Shown piece after piece: positions 9,025-16,499 of a DNA stretch of 37,256 bases (within the stretch, counting starts at the first letter, position 1; each line of letters starts with the position of its first letter). This DNA comes from Chloroflexi bacterium UBA4736 (GTDB lineage Bacteria; Chloroflexota; Dormibacteria; Dormibacterales; Dormibacteraceae), in contig DHIW01000088.1 in assembly GCA_002404015.1 (NCBI GenBank), forward strand, positions 1 through 37,256, in the 5' to 3' direction. A program made the position numbers and the translations under genes. The notes below the pieces were generated by a model, which had not been told where the DNA came from, made no database searches, and saw only the letters and a program-made list of their open reading frames with translations.

Positions 9025-9842
9025 TGCCCTACGTGCCCAGCGGCTACTGGTCGGGGCTCCACGACCGCCGCGACCTGAGCGCGGTCGGCCAGTCCGGCCT
9101 CCCGGCAGAGATGAACGAGGTGCTCTACCGCATCCAGCGCCGCAACCTGGCGGCGTTCCTGGGGCGGAACGGGGCCGACCGGATCGCCGGCGCCGCCTTC
9201 GATGTCGGCAGCGGCAGCGGCTACTGGGTGGCGGAATGGCTGGCGGCCGGGGCTGGCAGCGTCGACGGCTGCGACCTGGTGCCGGCGGCGGTGGAGCGGC
9301 TGGAGGCCGAGTTCGGCTCCAGCGGGCGCTTTGTGGTCGCCGACGTCGGCGGATCTGCGCCGCTGGCGGAGAGCACGTACCAGTTCGTCAGTTGCATGAA
9401 TGTGCTCCTGCATCTCACGGACGACCGCCTTTTTGAACGGGCGCTGGCCAACATCGCAGGTCTGCTGGCCGCAAATGGCCGGCTGCTGCTGGCCGAGCCG
9501 ATCCTCAACAACGCCGCCTTCGAGCGGCCGTTCAACCCGGAGGCCTCCTCCCGAGCCCGCTCGCTGGCAGCCTACCGAGGCGGCCTGGAGCGGTGCGGAC
9601 TCAGGCTCGTGGACCTGGCCCCGGCGACCGCTGTCGCCGCCAACCCGATCGAGTCGCGAACCCGCCTGGGGTTCTTCGCCTGGCGCGCCCTGTGGGCCGG
9701 GGCGGGGCTGCCGTCCAAGCTCCGCCCGGCAAATGCGGGCTGGATGGGGGCCGTGCTGGGAGCGCTGGACCCGCTGCTGCTGAAGCTGGGGGCGGCGCCG
9801 TCGAGCAAATTTGCGCTGTTCGAGCGGCCGGCCACCCAGTGA
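9024..9842 (+). CDS. Class I SAM-dependent methyltransferase (second copy in tandem)
   Basis: The protein has 272 residues from the ATG at 9024, whose first base is the last base of the preceding stop. Motif I is FDVGSGSGYWVAEWL, with GCDLVPAAVERLE downstream and the post-motif stretch VSCMNVLLHLTDD. It shares only the general fold with the methyltransferase just upstream, so this is not a recent duplication. Genes of this type in glycan clusters methylate sugars or terminate chains; which applies here cannot be told. The stop overlaps the next start by one base. Confidence 0.82.
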   Translation: MPYVPSGYWSGLHDRRDLSAVGQSGLPAEMNEVLYRIQRRNLAAFLGRNGADRIAGAAFDVGSGSGYWVAEWLAAGAGSVDGCDLVPAAVERLEAEFGSSGRFVVADVGGSAPLAESTYQFVSCMNVLLHLTDDRLFERALANIAGLLAANGRLLLAEPILNNAAFERPFNPEASSRARSLAAYRGGLERCGLRLVDLAPATAVAANPIESRTRLGFFAWRALWAGAGLPSKLRPANAGWMGAVLGALDPLLLKLGAAPSSKFALFERPATQ

Positions 9843-10825
9843 TGGCGAGGATAACGATCGTCCACGACGTGGCGGGGGTCGCCGCCGAAGAGGCGCGCCT
9901 CCTGCGGGCGGCGGGCCACGAGGTGACGCATATCCGGCTCCCCCAGCCGGGCGCCAACTGGCGCTGGCCGGTCAAGGCCATCGCGATCCTCTGGCGGCTC
10001 GTGATCTATCTGCCGGCCGTTGTCCGGATCCGACTCAGCCGGCCCGACGTGCTCCACATCCACTGGGTCCTGATGGGCGTCCTGGGAGTCCTGGCCGGGC
10101 GCCCCTTCCATGTTTCGGCGCACGGTTCGGACCTACATGTTCACTTCCGCAGGCGCGTCCTCCGCGTCCTCAGCCGCTTCGTACTCGGGCGCGCCGAGCG
10201 CATCTTCTACTCAACTCCGAACCTCGCCACGTACCTCACCGGTTTCGAGGCCAAGAGCGTCCACCTACCCAACCCAGTGGACCCGGTCGATTTCCCGATC
10301 CGAGAGCGGCCGGCGGGCCGCGCAGTGCTTCTCTTCACGAGGCTCGACCCGATCAAGGGGGTGGACGTCGTCTTCGCGGCAGCGGAGCGCCTGGTGGCCG
10401 GCGCTGAGCTGACCGGGCTGGCCTGGGGCCCGCTGCGCGCGGACTATCTGGCCCGCTATGGCGGAGTGGTGCGTTTCGTCGAGCCGGTTGGCAGGGAGCA
10501 GATTCCGGAATTCCTGCAGGATTTCGACGTGGTCGTCGGCCAGATGAAGCAGGGCACCCTGGGGCTGGCCGAAATCGAGGCACTGGCGGCGGGCCTCCCG
10601 GTCGTGACCGGGCTCGACCTCGCGCTGTACGCGGCGGATCCGCCTCCGGTCACCTGCGCAACCGACGCGGACGGAATCGTCGCGGCGGTCGAGTGGCTGC
10701 TCGCCGACCCGGCCGGCCGCCCGGCCCATCGCCTGGCAGCACGAAGCTGGGTCGAACGCAACCATGGCTCGGCGCACCACCTGCAGATTCTCGAGGAGGC
10801 CTACGGCCTGCGCCATGCGGTCTGA
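9842..10825 (+). CDS. GT4-family glycosyltransferase
   Basis: The protein has 327 residues, short for GT-B enzymes (usually 350-400). The N-terminal domain contains RPDVLHIHWVLMG and the FHVSAHGSDLH motif typical of GT4 acceptor domains. The C-terminal domain has LLFTRLDPIKGVD (the usual donor-side start) and a QGTLGLAEIEALAAGLPVV stretch in place of the classical EX7E region, with Glu residues retained. It probably extends the lipid-linked oligosaccharide in the cytoplasm. The start is fixed by the one-base overlap with the upstream methyltransferase stop. Confidence 0.82.
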   Translation: MARITIVHDVAGVAAEEARLLRAAGHEVTHIRLPQPGANWRWPVKAIAILWRLVIYLPAVVRIRLSRPDVLHIHWVLMGVLGVLAGRPFHVSAHGSDLHVHFRRRVLRVLSRFVLGRAERIFYSTPNLATYLTGFEAKSVHLPNPVDPVDFPIRERPAGRAVLLFTRLDPIKGVDVVFAAAERLVAGAELTGLAWGPLRADYLARYGGVVRFVEPVGREQIPEFLQDFDVVVGQMKQGTLGLAEIEALAAGLPVVTGLDLALYAADPPPVTCATDADGIVAAVEWLLADPAGRPAHRLAARSWVERNHGSAHHLQILEEAYGLRHAV

Positions 10826-11999
10826 GTTCCTGCCCTTCTCGCCCCCGATGATCGGCGAGGAGGAGATCGCCGAGGTGGTCGCGGCGATGCGCTCCGACTG
10901 GCTGACCACGGGGCCCCGTGTGCGCCGCTTCGAGCAGGAGTTCGCGAAGCTGGTTGGCGCCCCCGACGCCGTGGCTATGAACTCATGCACCTCCGCCCTG
11001 CACGTGGCGCTCAAGGTCGCTGGGGTCGGCCCCGGCGACCGGGTCATCACGACCCCCATGACCTTCTGCTCCAGCGTCCACGTGATCGAGCACACAGGCG
11101 CCACCCCCGTGCTGGTCGACGTCGAGCCCGACACCCTGAACATCGACCCCGCCCTGGTCGAGGCCGCCTGCGCCGAGGCGGCGCCGAAGGCCATCCTGCC
11201 GGTGCACCTGTACGGGCATCCCTGCGAGCTGGACGAGCTGGTCGCGATCGCCGACCGGACCGGCGCCGCCCTGGTCGAGGACGCGGCCCACGCGCTTCCC
11301 GCGCGCTACCGAGGCGTGATGGTCGGCGCGGGCGCCGGCTCCGGTGCCGGGCAGCCGCTGCGGCTGACCGCCTTCTCGTTCTACGCGACCAAGAACCTCA
11401 CCACCGGGGAGGGTGGGATGCTGACCGGGCCGCAGCACGCGCTGGACGACGCCCGGATCTGGGCGCTGCACGGTATGAGCCGCGACGCCTTCAACCGCTA
11501 CTCAGAGAAGGGCTCCTGGTTCTACGAGGTGGTGCTGCCCGGCTTCAAATACAACATGCCGGAGCTGATGGCGGCCATCGGGCTGCGCCAGCTGGACCGG
11601 CTGGACGCTATGCAGCAACGCCGGCGGCAGATCGTGGCCCGCTACGACGCCGCCTTCGAATCACTGCCCGAGCTCGTGACCCCGGTCGCCCGCGGCCACG
11701 TGGACTCCGCCTGGCACCTGTACGTGGTGCGTTTGAACCTGGATCGGCTGAGCATCGACCGCGCCGCCTTCATCGATGCGCTGCGAGCGCTCAACATCGG
11801 CAGCAGCGTCCACTTCATCCCGGTCCACCAGCACCCCTACTACCGCGACCGGTACGGCTGGCGGGAGGGGTCGTTCCCGGTGGCCGAGGCGGCCTACCGC
11901 CGGATGGTGTCGCTGCCGCTCTCGCCGCGGATGACGGACTCGGACGTGGACGACGTCGTGGAGGCCGTGACGGCGGTAGTCGAGCGGTCGCGCCGGTAG
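10815..11999 (+). CDS. DegT/DnrJ/EryC1/StrS-family PLP-dependent sugar aminotransferase
   Basis: The protein has 394 residues; its ATG at 10815 overlaps the upstream gene by 11 bp. The N-terminal FLPFSPPMIGEEEIAEVV is the family signature. MNSCTSALHVAL holds the PLP phosphate-binding residues, VEDAAHALPA the Asp that pairs with the pyridine nitrogen, and SFYATKNLTTGEGGML the PLP-binding lysine (about residue 193). Such enzymes aminate keto-sugars on nucleotide carriers. The partner keto-sugar could come from the CapD-like dehydratase (4-keto) or from the Gfo/Idh enzyme (3-keto). The last 106 bp are overlapped on the other strand by the phosphoglycosyl transferase gene. Confidence 0.88.
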   Translation: MRSEFLPFSPPMIGEEEIAEVVAAMRSDWLTTGPRVRRFEQEFAKLVGAPDAVAMNSCTSALHVALKVAGVGPGDRVITTPMTFCSSVHVIEHTGATPVLVDVEPDTLNIDPALVEAACAEAAPKAILPVHLYGHPCELDELVAIADRTGAALVEDAAHALPARYRGVMVGAGAGSGAGQPLRLTAFSFYATKNLTTGEGGMLTGPQHALDDARIWALHGMSRDAFNRYSEKGSWFYEVVLPGFKYNMPELMAAIGLRQLDRLDAMQQRRRQIVARYDAAFESLPELVTPVARGHVDSAWHLYVVRLNLDRLSIDRAAFIDALRALNIGSSVHFIPVHQHPYYRDRYGWREGSFPVAEAAYRRMVSLPLSPRMTDSDVDDVVEAVTAVVERSRR

Positions 12000-12592
12000 G
12001 GCAGCAGGCGCCGCCCCACGAGCGCCAGCGTCGAGATGACGAGTCCGAGGTCGGTCGCCACGTTCCTCCGCTCCAGGTAGGCCAGGTCGATCGCCGCCTT
12101 GCGGGCCATCAGCTCGGGGTAGGCGGCCTCAACGTCGTGGCCGCGGAGCAGCTGCTCCTCATCGGCGAAGGCGACCGAGGCGGGGCTGGTCAGGCCGGGG
12201 CGGACCGCCAGCAGGCGGCGCTGCGACTCGTCGTAGAGGGCGACGAAGCGGGGATCCTCTGGGCGCGGCCCGAGCAGGCTCATGTCTCCGCGCAGCACGT
12301 TGTACAGCTGCGGCAGCTCGTCCAGCTTCAGGCGCCGCAGCGCTCGGCCGACGGCGGTGACACGCGGGTCGTCCGCACCCGTCACCCGCGGCCCGCTGGG
12401 AGCCGCCTCCGCGACCATCGTCCGTACCTTGTAAGCGCGGAATTCGCGCCCGCCGCGACCGACCCGGCGCGCGCGATAGAAGGCCGGGCCGGGAGACGTC
12501 AGCCGCGCCGCCAGCGCGGCCAGCGCGATCAGCGGCGAGCAGACGACGAGCGCCAGCAGGCTCACGATCAGGTCGACCGACCGGCGCGCCAC
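11894..12592 (-). CDS. Small monotopic phosphoglycosyl transferase (bacterial sugar transferase, PglC/WcaJ-core type)
   Basis: The protein has 232 residues from a GTG at 12592. The first 30 residues form the re-entrant membrane helix (DLIVSLLALVVCSPLIALAA). REFRAYKVRTM, LKLDELPQLYNVLRGDMSLLGPRP (with the catalytic Asp-Glu pair) and a PGLTSPASV loop follow as in the family. Members move a sugar phosphate from a UDP-sugar to undecaprenyl phosphate, the first committed step of the repeat unit. It lacks the extra N-terminal membrane domain of WbaP, so it is the minimal form. The last 30 residues or so, rich in Ser, Thr and Arg, lie antisense over the end of the aminotransferase gene and are not part of the usual fold. 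Confidence 0.87.
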   Translation of the reverse strand: MARRSVDLIVSLLALVVCSPLIALAALAARLTSPGPAFYRARRVGRGGREFRAYKVRTMVAEAAPSGPRVTGADDPRVTAVGRALRRLKLDELPQLYNVLRGDMSLLGPRPEDPRFVALYDESQRRLLAVRPGLTSPASVAFADEEQLLRGHDVEAAYPELMARKAAIDLAYLERRNVATDLGLVISTLALVGRRLLPYRRDRSTTAVTASTTSSTSESVIRGESGSDTIRR

Positions 12593-12603
12593 GCGCGACA
12601 GTG

Positions 12604-12609
12604 TAGGCT
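12604..12609 (+). promoter_or_regulatory. Possible -10 box (TAGGCT) for the flippase gene
   Basis: TAGGCT ends 8 nt before the GTG at 12618. It lies in the 25-bp gap next to the divergent phosphoglycosyl transferase start. Its spacing matches the boxes of lepA and hemW and supports 12618 as the ancestral start of the flippase frame. Confidence 0.4.
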
Positions 12610-12617
12610 CGCCCTAC

Positions 12618-12743
12618 GTGGCCACGCACGAGGATGTCGGGTGGACTATCGAGCAGCTTGACTCGGGCACCCGAGTCTCCCCCAAGCACTGCGAAGAGAC
12701 CTGAGAAATCGTCCGTTCTGCCACGCTAACGCTGGCGACTCGC
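12618..12743 (+). pseudogene. N-terminal extension of the flippase frame, interrupted by an in-frame TGA
   Basis: From the GTG at 12618 the frame reads 28 codons, meets TGA at 12702-12704 and continues open in the same phase straight into the flippase. The part just after the stop reads EIVRSATLTLATRVVLFGL, which looks like the normal amphipathic lead-in of a Wzx protein. One C-to-T change (CGA to TGA) would explain the interruption. Either the flippase now starts at GTG 12744 or 12747 with a shortened N-terminus, or the TGA is a recent mutation or sequence error. Confidence 0.55.
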
Positions 12744-14018
12744 GTGGTGCTGTTCGGCCTCTCGCTGGGGACGAACATCATCCTCGCGCACAGCCTGGGA
12801 CCGGCCGGCCGAGGGGCGTATGCGATTGCCGTGCTGTTTCCCTCGATCCTCACCCTGCTCGCCAGCCTCGGAGTGGGCGCCGCCAACGTCTACCACGTCA
12901 GCCGGGGGACGCTCGACAAGCGGCATGTGGTCGCCGTCTCGACGATCGCCGCGATCTTGCTGGGGGGGATCAGCTACGCGGGCGTGCTGGCGCTGACGAG
13001 GGTTGCCGGCGGCTCGACGGTGTTCGGCATCCAGTCCAGCTACCTGCTGCTTTCCTGCCTTTCGGTGCCATTCACCCTGGCGGCCTACTTCATGCAGGGG
13101 GTGCTGCAGGGCGAGCGCCGCTTCCTGGCCTTCAACGCGGTGCTCGTCTGCCAGTACCTGTCGCTCTTCGTGATGCTGGCGCTGATCCTGCTTGCGCCCG
13201 GGGACAGGGTCAGGGAGTCGATCCTGGCCTGGACGGCCAGCGCGGTCCTCTCCGGGCTCCTGGCCCTGGCGCTGGTCGGTGTGCGGACCCGGCCGTCGAG
13301 CAGTCTGCACCCGGCCACTGTGCGCGCCATCTTCCGGTTCGGGTCGCTGACCTACCTGGGCAGCCTGACCTCGTTCATCAACTACCGGTTCGACCTGCTG
13401 CTGGTGAACGCTTTCGTGGGTGCCACGCAGGCCGGGCTCTACGCGGTGGGGGCGGGGCTGGCCGAGGTGATCTGGTTCCTTCCCAACTCCGCATCGATCG
13501 CGCTGGCGCCGCGCGCCGCCGCCGCCTCTGAGATTGATGCGGCCGAGCTCTCGGCCCAGGCTTCACGCTCGATCACCGCGGTCACCCTCCTCTGCGCCCT
13601 TCTGATGGCGCCGCTGGCGTCCCCCGCGGTCATGCTCTTCTTCGGTTCCGCCTTCGCCGCCAGCGTGGACGCCGTCTGGCTACTGCTGCCGGGGATCGTC
13701 ACCTTCTCGACATGGAAGATCTTCTCCGCCTACCTGGTCGGCCGCAATATGCTCAAGGCGGACCTGCTGGCGGCGAGCGTGGCGATGGCGGTGACGCTGG
13801 CCCTGGACCTGCTCCTGATCCCGCGCTACGGCTTCCGCGGCGCCGCGGTGGCCTCGTCGGCGGCCTACACCGTGGCCATGCTGGTCGACCTGTGGTGGGT
13901 GCGCCGGCGCTCTGGTCTCAGCCTCAGCCGCTGGCTCATACCGGTGCGTTCGGATGCCGAGCCGGTGGTCAGCCGGTTGCGGCCGCTGCTGGCCCGCATC
14001 CGACCGGACGCCGCCTAG
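12744..14018 (+). CDS. Wzx-type polysaccharide flippase (MOP superfamily)
   Basis: The protein has 424 residues and about 12 hydrophobic segments. The sequence around SLGPAGRGAYAIAVLFPSIL near the N-terminus is the conserved first-loop motif of the polysaccharide transporter branch of the MOP exporters. It moves undecaprenyl-linked repeat units across the inner membrane. The listed start (GTG 12744) is the first plausible start after an in-frame TGA and falls inside the expected first membrane helix, so the true protein is probably longer or the gene is damaged at its 5' end. The gene is convergent with the second ligase-like gene; the DUF559 cassette lies between them. Confidence 0.8.
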   Translation: MVLFGLSLGTNIILAHSLGPAGRGAYAIAVLFPSILTLLASLGVGAANVYHVSRGTLDKRHVVAVSTIAAILLGGISYAGVLALTRVAGGSTVFGIQSSYLLLSCLSVPFTLAAYFMQGVLQGERRFLAFNAVLVCQYLSLFVMLALILLAPGDRVRESILAWTASAVLSGLLALALVGVRTRPSSSLHPATVRAIFRFGSLTYLGSLTSFINYRFDLLLVNAFVGATQAGLYAVGAGLAEVIWFLPNSASIALAPRAAAASEIDAAELSAQASRSITAVTLLCALLMAPLASPAVMLFFGSAFAASVDAVWLLLPGIVTFSTWKIFSAYLVGRNMLKADLLAASVAMAVTLALDLLLIPRYGFRGAAVASSAAYTVAMLVDLWWVRRRSGLSLSRWLIPVRSDAEPVVSRLRPLLARIRPDAA

Positions 14019-14052
14019 CCTGTCCGGTCCCCGAGATGCCGGGAAAGCAGGA

Positions 14053-14197
14053 CCCCCCACCCAGCCTCCCGCCGCACGCGGGGGGAGGAGTAGCTGACAT
14101 GACAGCAGGACCCCTCCCTCCGCCTGCGGGGGGAGGCGGGGAGGGGGGCGGAGCCGGCTCTTAACCGAATCAGTTGTACGTGGGCCTGGGCACTGAG
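14053..14197 (+). repeat. 145-bp GC-rich direct repeat, copy 1
   Basis: It contains two hairpin-forming sub-elements. The second (about 14110-14146) is the stronger, with CCTCCCTCCGC pairing to GCGGGGGGAGG. Such stems could also end transcription from both convergent genes. The copy ends with CAGTTGTACG followed by TGGGCCTGGGCACTGAG. Confidence 0.85.
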
Positions 14198-14208
14198 AGC
14201 ATGCCGCC

Positions 14209-14607
14209 GTGGATCCGGCAAAACTACTGGCTCGGGCTGTGCGAGATCAGCGTGCCCGTGAGTTGCGGCTAGACATGTCGAAGACTGAACGACGGCTCTG
14301 GAATCGCCTGCGCAACCGCCAGCTCCAAGGCCAGAAATTTCGCCGGCAAGTTCCGATCGGGCCCTATTTCGCCGACTTCGCCTGCCTGGAGGCTGGGCTG
14401 GTGATCGAAGTGGATGGTGAGCACCACGGAGAGCAGCCTGCCTACGACAGGAGGCGAGATCGATCGCTGAGTGAGATGGGCTATTGCGTGCTCAGGTTCT
14501 GGGTGGCAGAGATCGATGACAACATCGAGGGGGTCGTGGAAAGCATCAGCGGAGCCCTGAGGCCCCCCACCCAGCCTCCCTCCGCCTGCGGGGGGAGGAA
14601 TAGCTGA
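14209..14607 (+). CDS. DUF559-domain protein (PD-(D/E)XK-like endonuclease fold)
   Basis: The protein has 132 residues from a GTG at 14209. Family features are MSKTERRLWNRLRNRQLQGQKF, the RRQVPIGPYFADFACLE strand-turn holding the Asp, and LVIEVDGEHH with the Glu-x-Asp pair, followed by YDRRRDRSLSEMGYCVLRFW. DUF559 resembles the Vsr/very-short-patch-repair nucleases, but its role is not established. The last dozen or so residues (after about residue 117) are translated from the second repeat and are not part of the domain. Codons are less GC-biased than in the neighbours, which fits a separate origin. Confidence 0.8.
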   Translation: MDPAKLLARAVRDQRARELRLDMSKTERRLWNRLRNRQLQGQKFRRQVPIGPYFADFACLEAGLVIEVDGEHHGEQPAYDRRRDRSLSEMGYCVLRFWVAEIDDNIEGVVESISGALRPPTQPPSACGGRNS

Positions 14608-14707
14608 CATGACAGCAGGACCCCTCCCTCCGCCTGCGGGGGGAGGTGGGGAGGGGGGCGCAGCCGACTCTTAACCGAATCAGTTGTACGTAGGCCCGGG
14701 CACTGAG
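14563..14707 (+). repeat. 145-bp GC-rich direct repeat, copy 2
   Basis: It matches copy 1 without gaps at 136 of 145 positions by my count. It holds a perfect version of the first hairpin (about 14575-14598) and a second longer one (about 14621-14656). The 3' end of the DUF559 gene reads into it. Confidence 0.85.
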
Positions 14708-14751
14708 GCCCCTCACCCAGCCTTCCCCGGCAGGCCGGGCGAGGAATAGCT
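14704..14751 (+). repeat. Partial third copy of the GC-rich repeat
   Basis: This 48-bp stretch aligns to 14558-14605 at the same length, with clear divergence in the hairpin arms but the same flanks (TGAGGCCCC at the left, GAGGAATAGCT at the right). It follows copy 2 in tandem, so the unit appears to be amplified at one end. It lies just past the end of the convergent ligase-like gene. Confidence 0.65.
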
Positions 14752-14769
14752 CGTCGGGGACCGGACAAC

Positions 14770-16374
14770 CTAGCCGGCGGTCGGGGCCGGGCGCGGCCGG
14801 GCGCGGAGTGCGTCGGCCGCGAGGAGGCTCAGGACCAGCGCCAGCCAGAACCCCGGAAAGCTGAACCCGCCGAGCAGGAGCGTGCCCTGGAACTGGGAGG
14901 CGAGCAGCCCCAGGATGGTGCCGGCCAGCACCGCCGACGGAGCGTAGAAACCGCGCCAGAGCAGCCTCAGCGCATACCAGACGGCCAGCCCCATCAGCAA
15001 GAGGTAGATGAGGAGCCCGGGGAGGCCCATCTCGACCAGCATCCGCAGGAATGTGTTGTGGGTGGTGGCCCCTCGCAGGCGCGCGTCGACCCCGTTCAGG
15101 TAGGGGACGATGGCGTCTGCGTCCGTGCCGGGGCCATAGCCGAAAAGCGGCCGCTGCTCGGACGCGGCCACCGCCGCCCGCCACAGCGACACGCGGGCGA
15201 ACAGGGAGGAAAAGCCCTTCAGCTGAACCGTGGCGAGACCGCCCGTCGCGATCGTCGGTTCGGTGGGCGCCGGCGCCTGGCCGCGCTCATCCAGGTTCGG
15301 GTTCAGCAGGATTGCCGGCGCTGGGCTGCCATACCAGGCGCGCACCAGGTCCATCCGGCCGAGGACGCCCACGTCGTTGCTCAGGCCGCCGGCGAGGAGC
15401 GCGAGCAGGGCGACGCCCAGGACCATCGGGGCCAGCGCCCTCCGCCGAACGCGGGCAGCGGCGGCGAAGAGCGCCAGCGAGCCGATGGCCGCCATCAGCC
15501 AGCCCTCGCGGCTGAACGTCGCCAGCAGTCCGGCCAGGATGATCAGGATCGCCGCCGTCCACAACCGGCGGCCACCGGGCCAGGTGCTGACCGAGCGCAG
15601 GTAGAGGGCGGCGACCAGCCCGAAGGCGTCGGGCGCCGAGTTGGGGGCCACCGACGGCCCGTAGTCCTGGGGGAACACGATGCCCGTGCGGTGTCCGAAA
15701 AGGAGGGCCTCCTCCAGGTTGTACAGGCCGACTGCCCGACCGTAGAGGTGGATCGAGCCGACAGCGAACAGCAGCAGGCCGCTGAGTACGATCACGACCG
15801 CCGCGACGGCCAGCGTCACCAGGAGGTGGTGCGCGACCCGCTCGGGGCTGGGCAGGCCGGGCACGAGCAGGAACGCGATGAAGAGCGTGACGAGGCTGCC
15901 CAAGAGATAGGGAAGGCTGACGGTGTGCGAGGTCGAGGTCGCGGTGGTCACAGCCAGCCAGGCCAGGTAGGCGACCAGCGCCGCGATCAGCGGCCTCGGC
16001 AAGCGCAATGTCGCGGCGGCCAGGCCGCCCAGGTCGAACCGGCCGGCGACCAGGAAGGCGGTGAGGACCGTCAGGGCTGGGAGGTAGCGGGCGGAGTAGG
16101 GGATGATCGCGCTGGTCGTGAGGATGGTCGCGGGGACCAGGGCCAGCAATAACGGCTCGCGCCGGGCCGGGCCGGCGATCCAGCCGCAGGCGGCCCCGCA
16201 CGCCAGCGCCAGGCCGTAGGCCGGGAGCCCGAGCCGGCTCTCGACCCAGCCCAGGGCCAGGACCAGGAGCACCATGCCGCCGACCACGGCGGCGGCGACC
16301 TGGCCCTCGGTGGGGCGCCAGCCCGAAGTGTTGTAGACGGGGCGGCTGATGACGCTCACGAGGGCGCCGGCCAT
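14770..16374 (-). CDS. O-antigen ligase/polymerase-like membrane protein (second copy)
   Basis: The protein has 534 residues and about a dozen membrane segments. LATFSREGWLMAAIGSLAL is the family's central motif. A large external loop follows, ending in FGYGPGTDADAI, and THNTFLRMLVEMGLPGLLIYL is the conserved His-containing region. The family polymerises or ligates lipid-linked glycans on the outer membrane face. It is unrelated in detail to the copy at 2111. A remnant of a sugar transferase lies just upstream on the same strand, so this gene probably once had an operon partner. The start ATG at 16374 is followed by the first membrane segment after about 25 residues. Confidence 0.83.
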   Translation of the reverse strand: MAGALVSVISRPVYNTSGWRPTEGQVAAAVVGGMVLLVLALGWVESRLGLPAYGLALACGAACGWIAGPARREPLLLALVPATILTTSAIIPYSARYLPALTVLTAFLVAGRFDLGGLAAATLRLPRPLIAALVAYLAWLAVTTATSTSHTVSLPYLLGSLVTLFIAFLLVPGLPSPERVAHHLLVTLAVAAVVIVLSGLLLFAVGSIHLYGRAVGLYNLEEALLFGHRTGIVFPQDYGPSVAPNSAPDAFGLVAALYLRSVSTWPGGRRLWTAAILIILAGLLATFSREGWLMAAIGSLALFAAAARVRRRALAPMVLGVALLALLAGGLSNDVGVLGRMDLVRAWYGSPAPAILLNPNLDERGQAPAPTEPTIATGGLATVQLKGFSSLFARVSLWRAAVAASEQRPLFGYGPGTDADAIVPYLNGVDARLRGATTHNTFLRMLVEMGLPGLLIYLLLMGLAVWYALRLLWRGFYAPSAVLAGTILGLLASQFQGTLLLGGFSFPGFWLALVLSLLAADALRARPRPAPTAG

Positions 16375-16415
16375 GGTGAGACGCAGGTGCGATCGAGCAG
16401 TTGAACCATGTTGAG

Positions 16416-16431
16416 GTGGGCCTGGGCACTG
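16416..16431 (+). repeat. 16-bp match to the end of the DUF559-cassette repeat
   Basis: The sequence GTGGGCCTGGGCACTG is identical to 14180-14195. A weaker match (CAGTTG) lies about 20 bp to the left in the same order. It may be the decayed end of another repeat copy. Confidence 0.4.
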
Positions 16432-16499
16432 CCGGCGAACGTGCGCCCGGAGCCAGGGCTGAAGGATAGCGTCTGGGGCGTGTGGCGGACCGCGACACT

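Larger units (their letters stand above)
14053..14707 (+). mobile_element. Repeat-bracketed DUF559 cassette
   Basis: Two 145-bp direct repeats, offset by exactly 510 bp and differing at 9 positions by my count, bracket one DUF559 gene. The start codon lies 12 bp after the first repeat and the stop codon lies inside the second. The cassette sits between two convergent genes, a common place for REP-like or MITE-like insertions. No transposase is present. Movement of the unit is inferred from its structure only. Confidence 0.5.

Noticed and set aside
10985..12661. 558-codon plus-strand frame over the aminotransferase and phosphoglycosyl transferase
   Set aside because: The composition is Arg/Gly/Pro-rich without motifs. 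Both real genes with intact catalytic motifs lie in other frames.
14110..14160. Simple intrinsic terminator
   Set aside because: The hairpin is strong but no T-run follows on either strand. It may slow transcription, but the duplicated 145-bp unit is the better description.
14053..14751. CRISPR array
   Set aside because: The repeats are 145 bp, only two full copies exist, and the spacer is a coding gene. No cas genes are present.
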